Shown here one piece after another: positions 15,398 through 22,256 of a stretch of 22,256 nt of DNA. The stretch's first letter is position 1. Each line of letters opens with the position of its first letter. The position numbers and the translations under genes were made by a program. This DNA comes from Alphaproteobacteria bacterium UBA6038 (lineage in GTDB: Bacteria; Pseudomonadota; Alphaproteobacteria; Micropepsales; Micropepsaceae). The notes under the pieces are model-generated. The model did not search any database. It was given only the letters and a program-made list of their open reading frames with translations, and was not told where the DNA came from. The stretch is taken from assembly GCA_002429315.1 (NCBI GenBank), contig DIZC01000062.1:8301-30556 (forward strand), read 5' to 3'.

Positions 15398-15419
15398 AGC
15401 GCAAAATTTCGCAGGGCCT

Positions 15420-15794
15420 TCAGTCTCTCTCCCGTGCGATGCGCAAGCCGGAATAATTCGGCTGATCGATCTCGATTTTGGCGCGCGCGGTGCGCTCCAG
15501 ATGCTGCTGCAGCTCGGGCGAAAGGACATCGAGTTCGCTGCTGCGGATCGCTTGGCACAGTGCGCGGTTCAATTCCTCCGGCGTCCCGTCGCGCCCGAGC
15601 AGCGCCCGCAGGCGCTCGAGCTCTGCCGCTTCCGCTTGCGGCCCCTGTTCCAGCTGCCGCGCAACGATGGCAAGCGCATTCGCTGCCACGCGCGCGTGAA
15701 AGGCGGTGTGGCCTTTCAACTCCGGCATCGCCTTCTGTTCGAGGAATTCGCGCACCGCTTCCACCAATTCGCGCATGCTCGGCTGATCCATCAT
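15420..15794 (-). CDS. DUF6285 domain-containing protein
   Basis: This is a 124-residue helical protein starting MMDQPSMRELVEAVREFLEQ, with LKGHTAFHARVAANALAIVARQLEQGP and later LDVLSPELQQHLERTARAKIEIDQPNY, the pattern of DUF6285. This small protein is regularly found next to APH-like phosphotransferases and acyl-CoA dehydrogenases. Here the phosphotransferase gene lies upstream on the same strand, separated by 202 bp of inverted repeats. Its function is unknown; an accessory role to the kinase is inferred from context. The start is either of the two adjacent Met codons, with a weak AAGGCGAG upstream. Confidence 0.78.
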   Translation of the reverse strand: MMDQPSMRELVEAVREFLEQKAMPELKGHTAFHARVAANALAIVARQLEQGPQAEAAELERLRALLGRDGTPEELNRALCQAIRSSELDVLSPELQQHLERTARAKIEIDQPNYSGLRIARERD

Positions 15795-15821
15795 GGCAGA
15801 CTCGCCTTGAAAGGCGAACCG

Positions 15822-15969
15822 ACCCTCCCCTTGAGGGAGGGTCGAAGAATTCGAGCACAGCGAAGAATTCTTCGGGGAGGGGTCAAGCTACAGCCAATCG
15901 AACATGACCCCTCCCCGAAATTTGCTCCGCTCCACTGCGCAAATTTCGACCCTCCCTCAAGGGGAGGGT
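15822..15969. repeat. Pair of inverted ~64-bp palindromic repeat units
   Basis: Unit A (15822-15885) and unit B (15905-15969) are inverted copies. They share a 24-base outer segment beginning ACCCTCCCC and an inner TTCGGGGAGGGGTCA edge. Each unit has a small hairpin (ACCCTCCC against GGGAGGGT in A) and a central stem. The central stems differ in sequence yet both are self-complementary: GAAGAATTC/GAATTCTTC (15844-15852, 15865-15873) in A and GAAATTTGC/GCAAATTTC (15917-15925, 15939-15947) in B. The pair fills the gap between the phosphotransferase and the DUF6285 gene and would fold into a large structure in the joint transcript. Confidence 0.85.
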
Positions 15970-15996
15970 GGGGCGTTGCGTGTCGAGCAAACTTCA

Positions 15997-16995
15997 TCAC
16001 AGCCTCCCATGCACAATCAGGTTGATCAGATCGATTTCTGTTTCCGAGCAGCGGCGGCCGATGGCGGCGCGCTCCACCGAGCCGTCGCGCAGGAATCCCT
16101 GGTACATGGTCATGCACATCACGCCCCATTTGAGCGAGCCATATACAATCCAGGTGCGCACGTCCTCGGCCGTAAAATGTGCGCCGTCGGCGGCCTCGTA
16201 ACCGGTGAGCAAATCTTCCAGATCGCCGAAGCCACCCACCACTTTCTCGGCCACGCCGAAGCGCCACGAATTGGTGCAGATCCAGCCGATGTCCTCCAAC
16301 GGGTCGCCGATATGCGTCAGCTCCCAGTCGAGCGCCGCCTCCACGCCGCGCGGCGAGATCAGCAGATTGCCGTGGCGGAAATCGCCATGCACCAGCGTTT
16401 GGCGACCCGAGCTGGCCATCCGCGGCTCCAGCCATTTGAACGCAAACTCGAACACCGGATGCGGATAATCGTACGCGTCGTACAGGTCGCGATATCGCCG
16501 CAACTGCGCCGGCCCGTCGATCACAGTGAGCGCGCTTCGCAGCGGCGCCACGTCCACCTGATGAATGCGGGCGAGAATCTCGCCACATTGGCGCGCCAGC
16601 TTCGGGCGAACCTCGGCGAATTCTGCATCGCGCAGAATCTTCCGCGCGATGGTTTCGCCTGGCAGGCGATCCATCACGTAGCTGTGCCCCACGCCGTCTT
16701 CCGGCTTCAGCAGATGCCGCACACGCGGCGCGGCCACGCCTTGCGCGCGCGCCGACTCGATCGCCAGCGCTTCGGTTTCGAGCGTCACGGCATGCGAGCC
16801 GACCGTGACGCGCTCAGCGCCGCCCGGCGAGCGCCGCAGAATCAGCGGCTCGCCTTTGCCTTCCACGATTGCATCGAACGCCCACGTCTCCTGGCTCGCC
16901 CCGCCGGACAGCCGGCGCATCTTTTCGATGCGCTCAAAGCCGGGTATCGCCCCGGTAAGCGCGGATTGCAGGGCCGGAAGAAAGTCGGCTGTCAT
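15997..16995 (-). CDS. APH-like phosphotransferase family protein (ACAD10/11-type kinase domain)
   Basis: This is a 332-residue protein. RRLSGGASQETWAFDA (residues 27-42) is the nucleotide loop and LILRRSPGG carries the conserved basic residue. VHGDFRHGNLLIS holds the catalytic Asp205 and the metal ligand Asn210, and ALDWELTHIGDPLEDIGW holds the second Asp (223). These are motifs of the aminoglycoside-phosphotransferase fold; the GDPLEDIGW form is typical of the branch fused to acyl-CoA dehydrogenases in ACAD10/11, where the kinase phosphorylates 4-hydroxyacyl-CoA. A metabolic role in hydroxy-acid breakdown is therefore more likely than drug resistance. No good ribosome site precedes the ATG at 16993-16995. 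The membrane-protein gene ends 30 bp upstream on the same strand, so it may be translated from that transcript. Confidence 0.88.
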   Translation of the reverse strand: MTADFLPALQSALTGAIPGFERIEKMRRLSGGASQETWAFDAIVEGKGEPLILRRSPGGAERVTVGSHAVTLETEALAIESARAQGVAAPRVRHLLKPEDGVGHSYVMDRLPGETIARKILRDAEFAEVRPKLARQCGEILARIHQVDVAPLRSALTVIDGPAQLRRYRDLYDAYDYPHPVFEFAFKWLEPRMASSGRQTLVHGDFRHGNLLISPRGVEAALDWELTHIGDPLEDIGWICTNSWRFGVAEKVVGGFGDLEDLLTGYEAADGAHFTAEDVRTWIVYGSLKWGVMCMTMYQGFLRDGSVERAAIGRRCSETEIDLINLIVHGRL

Positions 16996-17025
16996 GCGGC
17001 GACTGTATTACACATTCGAGGGCTG

Positions 17026-17700
17026 TCATGCCCCGGCGAGAGCGACACCAGTGTTGCGCTTGATTTCTGTTGCACGGGCCTGCGCCTCCCCGATCGCGCG
17101 ATTCCAGTCGCGGAAGAACAGCCACGCCAACGATAGCGCGGCGGGTACGGGGCTGACGGCAACCAGCACTTCGGTCAGTGGGGAAAACACCCCATGGCTA
17201 TCTGCCCACCCCGCGGCCGCATAGAACGGAATGCCCAGATACATCACCAGCGCGGGCCCAAGCGGGTGGCCCAGACGCGCGAACGGTGTGAGTTCACTCT
17301 CAGCGCTCGCCATCCGGACCTGCCACAACCAGCTTCCGAGCGCGATCACCAGATAGCCGCTGGCATAGTAGAACCAGGGCCAGATGTCCTTTTGTCCGAC
17401 AAGCGAATTGGCGAACAGGAGCGGTATCGGCACGAGAAACACGATCACGGAATCCGCCAGCGACGGTATCCGCAGACGCGAAATGCCGACATGCGCGAAG
17501 ACGATCCATGCCACAAGCGCGTTGGTTCCCATCGTGAGTATCTGTGCCCAAGTCCGCAGTGTGGAAACGTTGAGCGGCCAGAGTGTCATCCGCGTGTGAG
17601 CCTCCGTCGCCAGATCGGAAAACATCAATCCGATCAGGACGCTCAGCAGCGTGATGTAAAGCGCAGGAAATTGATGCTTGATGCGGTCTTCCAGGTCCAT
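17026..17700 (-). CDS. Six-helix integral membrane protein, function unknown
   Basis: This is a 224-residue protein from the ATG at 17698-17700, with a G-rich ribosome site (17704-17710); a TTG four codons earlier is less likely. Hydrophobic segments lie at about residues 12-30, 51-70, 81-100, 109-127, 147-165 and 175-196, giving six helices. The tail (RAIGEAQARATEIKRN) is polar. I recognise no family and see no obvious catalytic motif. The gene lies 30 bp before the phosphotransferase gene and 96 bp after recG on the same strand, so it may be in one transcript with either. Confidence 0.8.
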   Translation of the reverse strand: MDLEDRIKHQFPALYITLLSVLIGLMFSDLATEAHTRMTLWPLNVSTLRTWAQILTMGTNALVAWIVFAHVGISRLRIPSLADSVIVFLVPIPLLFANSLVGQKDIWPWFYYASGYLVIALGSWLWQVRMASAESELTPFARLGHPLGPALVMYLGIPFYAAAGWADSHGVFSPLTEVLVAVSPVPAALSLAWLFFRDWNRAIGEAQARATEIKRNTGVALAGA

Positions 17701-17796
17701 GTCGCCCCCCAAATCAATTGCAGAGACATCACCCTAGCGCATTCCGGGAGAGTGGGGGCAAAAGTGTCCAGCGATTGGCGGCCACGAACGGAAGCA

Positions 17797-19881
17797 CTAC
17801 CCCGCTCGGAGCAGGCGCACGGCTTCGTCGCGCTCGAACAGGTAGAGGAGCACACGCAGGGCTTCGCCGCGCGCAGACTTCAGCTCGGAATCGGTGGAGA
17901 CAATCAGCTTGGCGTCGTCGCGTGCCGCGGCGAGCAGGTCGGCATGGGCGCTCAGATCGGCGAGGTGGAATTCCTCCATGCCGCTTTGGCGCACGCCGAG
18001 CACCTCGCCGGGGCCGCGCAGCCGCAAATCCTCTTCGGCGATGACGAAGCCGTCGTCGGTCTCGCGCAAGGTCTTCAGCCGCGCTTTCGCCGTGTCGCCC
18101 AGCGGCGGCTGATAAATCAGCAGGCAGGTGGATTTGGCGCTGCTGCGGCCGACGCGCCCACGCAGCTGGTGCAGCTGCGCCAAGCCGAAGCGTTCGGCAT
18201 GCTCCACCACCATGATGGTCGCCTCCGGGACATCCACGCCCACTTCGATCACCGTGGTGGCGACCAGCACCTTGGTTTCGCCGGATTTGAATTTCGCCAT
18301 CGCATCGTCGCGCTCCGGCCCTTTCATCCGCCCGTGCACGAGACCGACCGGAATGCCAAGCGCCTGCCGTAGCATGGCAGCGCGATTCTCGGCGGCGGCC
18401 AGATCGGACTTCTCCGACTCCTCCACCAGCGGGCAAACCCAGTAGGCGCGCGCGCCTTTCGCAATGGCGCGCCGCAGATGCTGCACCACTTCGTCAGTGC
18501 GCTTGGCCGAGAGCACGCGCGTGTCCACGGGCTTGCGGCCGGCCGGCCGCTCGGTCAGCCGCGACACCTCCATGTCGCCGTAAGCCGTGAGCGCAAGCGT
18601 GCGCGGGATGGGCGTGGCCGTCATCACCAGCACGTCGACCGGCCTGTCGCCCTTGCCCTGCAGCTTCATGCGGTGGTGCACACCGAAGCGATGCTGCTCG
18701 TCAACCACTGCCAGCGCGAGATCGCGGAACGCGACATCCTCGGAAAACAGTGCATGGGTGCCGACCAGAATGTCGATCACCCCGTTTTCAAGCGCCTTCA
18801 AGGTCTGCTCGCGCGGCTGTCCCTTTTCGCGTCCGGTAAGAATCGCCAGGCGCACACCGGCCGCTTTCGCCAGCGGCTCGAGCGCCATCATGTGCTGGCG
18901 CGCGAGGATTTCCGTCGGCGCCATCAGCGCGCCCTGCGCGCCGCATTCCACCGCATTCAGCAGTGCGGCCATGGCGACCACCGTCTTGCCCGAGCCGACA
19001 TCGCCCTGCAGCAGCCGCAGCATGCGCGATGGGCTCGCCATATCCGCTTCGATCTCGCCGATCGCCTGCTGTTGCGATCTGGTGAGCGCGAAGGGCAGGG
19101 CGGCGAGCGCTTTGGCTTTCAGTTTGCCAGCGCTCTTCAGCACGCGGCCCGTTTGTCCGCGCATGTGCGCGCGTATCAGCACAAGCGCCAGCTGATTGGC
19201 GAGCAGTTCGTCATAGGCGAGCCGCATCCGCGCTGGGGATTGCGGCGACAGATCGGTTTCGTTTTCCGGCGCATGCGCTGCCATAATGGCGTCGTGGAAC
19301 GACGGCCAGCCGCGTGCCCGCAGCAGATGCTTGTCGAGCCACTCCGGCGCGTCCGGCACGGCCTCCAGCGCGCCGCGCACCGCTTTGCCGATCATCTTGT
19401 TGGAAAGCCCGTCGGTCAGCGCATACACCGGCTCGTGCGCCGGCATCTCTGCATGATCTTCCGGCAATTCGACATAATCGGGGTGGACCATTTGCAGCCC
19501 GCCCGCGTAGCGCTCGACGCGCCCGCTGACAATCCGCTTGGCGCCCACTGGCAGTGCGCGCGTCAGGTAGTCGCCCTTCGCGCGAAAGAACACCAATTCC
19601 AGAAAGGCGGTGTCGTCGGCGCAGCGCACCTTGTAGGGCCGGCGCGGATCGCGCGACGGCAGGTGGCTCTGGACCGTTACCTCAATTGTCGCGATTCGTC
19701 CTTCCTGCGCATCCTTTAGCTTGGGCCGGTAGCTGCGGTCGATGAGGCCCACCGGCAGATCGAACACCAGATCGATCAGCCGCGTACCGGCGGCGCGCGC
19801 GATCAGCTTTTCCACCTTCGGGCCGACGCCCGATAGCGTTCGTGTCTCGGCAAACAGGGGAAAGAGAATCGCCGGCCGCAT
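17797..19881 (-). CDS. recG: ATP-dependent DNA helicase RecG
   Basis: This is a 694-residue protein of normal length. The N-terminus MRPAILFPLFAETRTLSGVG and SGRVERYAGGLQMVHPDYVE belong to the wedge (OB-fold) domain. Helicase motifs follow in order: LTRSQQQAI (Q-motif region, ~267), GDVGSGKT (Walker A, 293-300), APTEILARQH, VGTHALF, DEQH (394-397), MTATPIPRTL, and QLRGRVGR (motif VI, 572-579); LRLRGPGEVLGVRQSG is the RecG-specific TRG-like element. RecG regresses stalled replication forks and branch-migrates Holliday junctions. No strong ribosome site is visible upstream of the ATG. It diverges from sdhE across a paired repeat. Confidence 0.97.
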   Translation of the reverse strand: MRPAILFPLFAETRTLSGVGPKVEKLIARAAGTRLIDLVFDLPVGLIDRSYRPKLKDAQEGRIATIEVTVQSHLPSRDPRRPYKVRCADDTAFLELVFFRAKGDYLTRALPVGAKRIVSGRVERYAGGLQMVHPDYVELPEDHAEMPAHEPVYALTDGLSNKMIGKAVRGALEAVPDAPEWLDKHLLRARGWPSFHDAIMAAHAPENETDLSPQSPARMRLAYDELLANQLALVLIRAHMRGQTGRVLKSAGKLKAKALAALPFALTRSQQQAIGEIEADMASPSRMLRLLQGDVGSGKTVVAMAALLNAVECGAQGALMAPTEILARQHMMALEPLAKAAGVRLAILTGREKGQPREQTLKALENGVIDILVGTHALFSEDVAFRDLALAVVDEQHRFGVHHRMKLQGKGDRPVDVLVMTATPIPRTLALTAYGDMEVSRLTERPAGRKPVDTRVLSAKRTDEVVQHLRRAIAKGARAYWVCPLVEESEKSDLAAAENRAAMLRQALGIPVGLVHGRMKGPERDDAMAKFKSGETKVLVATTVIEVGVDVPEATIMVVEHAERFGLAQLHQLRGRVGRSSAKSTCLLIYQPPLGDTAKARLKTLRETDDGFVIAEEDLRLRGPGEVLGVRQSGMEEFHLADLSAHADLLAAARDDAKLIVSTDSELKSARGEALRVLLYLFERDEAVRLLRAG

Positions 19882-19921
19882 TGGTGGTGACGTTAAGGCA
19901 AAGGACGCTCACACAAAAACC

Positions 19922-20003
19922 GTCATGGCCGGCCTTGTGCCGGCCACCCATGAACACATCGTGCATCCTGTGCATGGGTCGCCGGGACAAGCCCGGCGAT
20001 GAC
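19922..20003. repeat. Paired inverted REP-like hairpins (BIME-like)
   Basis: Two 31-base units, 19922-19952 and 19973-20003 (opposite strand), agree at 27 positions. Each folds into a 7-bp stem with CTTGT loop: 19927-19933 with 19939-19945, and 19980-19986 with 19992-19998. All four differences are in the stems and come as two pairs that exchange G-C for C-G, so pairing is kept in both. The pair lies in the 173 bp between the divergent recG and sdhE starts. Confidence 0.88.
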
Positions 20004-20054
20004 GAGTTAAGTTCCAAGCTTTAATCCGAACGATACAGCGGCTATATCCGCTCC

Positions 20055-20351
20055 ATGTCCAATGCCGGAAACGGTGGCTCTTCGGAGACCCGCCGCAAAC
20101 AGCTATTGTTCCGCTGCCAGCGCCGCGGCTTCAGGGAGCTCGATCTCATCTTCGGCGTCTTCGCCGCCGCGCATCTGGACACGCTGAGCGAAGAGGAGTT
20201 GGAACAGCTCGATCTGCTGCTGAATGCGCCCGATGACGATGTGTACACCTGGCTGCGCGGATACGAGCCGGTGCCGCCGCGTTACGCCTCTTCCGTGTTC
20301 GACAAACTCAAAGCCATCTGCAACCGGAAATCGCCCGCTTGGACCGTCTGA
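20055..20351 (+). CDS. sdhE: Succinate dehydrogenase FAD assembly factor SdhE
   Basis: This is a 98-residue helical protein. RGFRELDLIFG (residues 24-34) is the SdhE RGxxExD signature, with RKQLLFRCQR before it and YTWLRGYEPVPPRY after it. SdhE helps attach FAD covalently to the flavoprotein subunit of succinate dehydrogenase in the cytoplasm. The length fits the family. Its 3' end overlaps the proposed mfd start by 13 bases, so the two are probably translated from one message, an arrangement frequent in Alphaproteobacteria. The ribosome site is weak. Confidence 0.92.
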   Translation: MSNAGNGGSSETRRKQLLFRCQRRGFRELDLIFGVFAAAHLDTLSEEELEQLDLLLNAPDDDVYTWLRGYEPVPPRYASSVFDKLKAICNRKSPAWTV

Positions 20352-22256
20352 GCTACATCGCCAAACACGAGGGCCGCTTCGCCGTCACCGGCGCGCCCGG
20401 CGGTTATGACGCCTATCTTGCCGCAGAAGCGGCGCGCCGCCGCAAGGGGCTGGTGCTGTTCGTCGCCTCGGACGACGCGGCGGAGCGGTGCGCGCTGGAT
20501 GCGCTCGCCTTCTTCGCGCCGGATATTGCGGTGCTGGATTTCCCGGCGTGGGATTGCCTGCCCTACGACCGCGTCTCACCCAAGCCGGACATCGAAGCGA
20601 CGCGGCTGGCGACGCTCTCGGCATTGGCGCGGCGCCAGCCGGACAATGGCGCCGCGGTGGTTGTCACTACGGTCAATGCGATGCTGCAGCGCGTGCCGCC
20701 GCGCGCCGCGATACTCGAAGCGCAATTTCATGCCCGCGTCGGCAACGATGTGGATCACGACAGGCTGGTGCGGTTTCTCACCCGCCACGGTTATGTGCGC
20801 AGCGGCACCGTGCGCGAGCCGGGTGATTTCGCGCTGCGCGGCGGCATCGTCGATCTCTGGCCGCCGGGCACGGACGAACCCTACCGCCTCGATTTCTTCG
20901 GCTCGACGCTCGACGCGGTCCGCCGCTTCGATGCGGAGACGCAGCTCTCCACCGACCAGATTTCCGATATCGAACTGTTGCCGGCCAGCGAGGTGCCGCT
21001 CGACAGGGACACCATCAGCCGCTTCCGCACAGGATACGTGGCGCAGTTCGGTCCGGCTTCCGACGATCCGCTGTACGAGGCGATCAGCTTTGGCCGTCAT
21101 CATCCCGGCATGCACCACTGGCTGCCGCTGTTCTACGACCGTCTTGAAACGCCGTTCGACTATGTGGGCCGCCCGCTGGTGATGCTGTCCCATCAGGCGG
21201 AAGACGCGAAAGCCGCGCGGCTGGACTCCATCGCCGACTACTACGAAACCCGGCGGCAGTTCCTGCAGGAGAAGCGCGAGGGCAAGGAGAACGTCAGCGC
21301 GCCCTCCTACAAGCCGCTGCCGCCCGATCGGCTGTATCTCACGGCGGACGAATGGACATCGGCCATGTCATCGCGCGAGGTCCGCGATCTATCGCCCTTT
21401 CAGGCGCCGGAATCCAAAACTTCGACCGATGCCGGCGGCAGGCAGGGCCGCGACTTCGCGCCGGAGCGCACGCAGGGCCGCGTCAACATTTTCGAAGCCG
21501 CCGCGGCGCATGTGAAGGAGCTGCAATCGCAGAACAAGCGCGTGCTGCTGGCGGCGTGGAGCGAAGGTTCCGCCGAGCGCCTCGGCGGCGTGCTCTCCGA
21601 TCACGGCTTGCCAGCGGTGCGCATTATCGAAAACTTTGCGGAAGCACAGCTGCTGCACGGCAACGCCATCGGCGTCGGCATCGTGGGGCTGGAGCGCGGT
21701 TTCGAGGCGCCGGATTTCGCCGTTGTCTCCGAGCAGGACATTCTGGGCGACCGCATGGTGCCGGCGCGCCGCCGTTCCAGGCGCGCACAACACTTCTTGC
21801 AGGAAGCCTCCAGCCTCGCGCCCGGGGATCTCGTCACCCACATCGATCACGGGGTCGGCCGCTACACCGGCCTACAAACCCTCGACGTCGCCGGCGCGCC
21901 GCACGACTGCCTCGAGCTCATCTACGACGGCGGCAAGCTGTTCCTGCCGGTCGAGAACATCGAACTGCTCACCCGCTACGGCTCCGACGAAGGCCATGTG
22001 CAGCTGGATCGTCTGGGCGGCGCCGGCTGGCAGCAGCGCAAAGCGAAGATGAAGAGCCGCGTGCGCGAGATCGCCGCCGAGCTCATCCGCATCGCCGCCG
22101 CCCGGCAATTGAAGTCGTTGCCGCCGCTCGAAACACCGGAAGGAGTCTACGACGAATTCTGCGCCCGCTTCCCCTATCAGGAGACGGAGGACCAGGAGAA
22201 GGCGATCGCCGAAACCATCGAGGACCTCGCGCGCGGCACGCCGATGGATCGGCTGG
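20339..22256 (+). CDS. mfd: Transcription-repair coupling factor Mfd, N-terminal part
   Basis: The frame is open from about 20339 to the window end (639 codons). No ATG precedes the conserved region, so I propose TTG at 20339-20341, giving LDRLSYIAKHEGRFAVTG with fMet at the first position; it overlaps sdhE by 13 bases. DFPAWDCLPYDRVSP and the REPGDFALRGGIVDLWPPG segment are the UvrB-like N-terminal module that recruits UvrA. LAPGDLVTHIDHGVGRYTGL (about residue 493 onward) begins the RNA-polymerase-interacting CarD-like domain. The frame stops at GTPMDRL, just before the expected Walker A motif, so the translocase domains lie outside. Mfd removes RNA polymerase stalled at DNA damage and brings in excision repair. 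Confidence 0.95.
   Translation, partial: MDRLSYIAKHEGRFAVTGAPGGYDAYLAAEAARRRKGLVLFVASDDAAERCALDALAFFAPDIAVLDFPAWDCLPYDRVSPKPDIEATRLATLSALARRQPDNGAAVVVTTVNAMLQRVPPRAAILEAQFHARVGNDVDHDRLVRFLTRHGYVRSGTVREPGDFALRGGIVDLWPPGTDEPYRLDFFGSTLDAVRRFDAETQLSTDQISDIELLPASEVPLDRDTISRFRTGYVAQFGPASDDPLYEAISFGRHHPGMHHWLPLFYDRLETPFDYVGRPLVMLSHQAEDAKAARLDSIADYYETRRQFLQEKREGKENVSAPSYKPLPPDRLYLTADEWTSAMSSREVRDLSPFQAPESKTSTDAGGRQGRDFAPERTQGRVNIFEAAAAHVKELQSQNKRVLLAAWSEGSAERLGGVLSDHGLPAVRIIENFAEAQLLHGNAIGVGIVGLERGFEAPDFAVVSEQDILGDRMVPARRRSRRAQHFLQEASSLAPGDLVTHIDHGVGRYTGLQTLDVAGAPHDCLELIYDGGKLFLPVENIELLTRYGSDEGHVQLDRLGGAGWQQRKAKMKSRVREIAAELIRIAAARQLKSLPPLETPEGVYDEFCARFPYQETEDQEKAIAETIEDLARGTPMDRL

Overview
The window is GC-rich DNA that reads as an alphaproteobacterial chromosome. 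The best evidence is its right end, where recG on the minus strand diverges from sdhE and mfd on the plus strand, an order common in Alphaproteobacteria. The sequence also has hairpin-type intergenic repeats of the kind seen in that class, a DUF992 protein and a thiolase/phosphotransferase complement. I cannot name the genus.

Left region (1-7640), accessory in character. A truncated prolyl-oligopeptidase-family gene (minus) diverges from a secreted protein with an HExxE motif (plus). Next come a block of palindromic repeats, an EthD-domain gene, a broken second EthD tail, and a 1089-residue protein on the minus strand (LamG-like domain, Gly-rich segment, long helical segment, C-terminal beta region) that I cannot assign to a known system. 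Beyond it lies a second, 5'-truncated copy of the HExxE gene. The large gene is therefore bounded on both sides by broken copies of the genes on its left. A terminator and a secreted DUF992 protein follow.

Mobile element (7647-9900). This is a complete IS1595-family transposon with 24-bp imperfect terminal inverted repeats, an 8-bp palindromic target duplication, a transposase, and a convergent passenger gene for a membrane-anchored protein of unknown function.

Middle region (10048-15397). It holds a thiolase-superfamily enzyme, a PemK/MazF-like toxin with a Phd/YefM-like antitoxin and a visible operator palindrome, galE and ugd arranged tail to tail (UDP-sugar supply for surface polysaccharide), and a SAM-dependent methyltransferase.

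Right region (15420-22256). On the minus strand, probably co-transcribed, are a six-helix membrane protein, an APH-like phosphotransferase and a DUF6285 protein, with a paired inverted repeat between the last two. Then come recG, another paired repeat, sdhE and mfd. mfd runs off the end just before its helicase motifs. Both paired repeats show compensatory changes that preserve hairpins.
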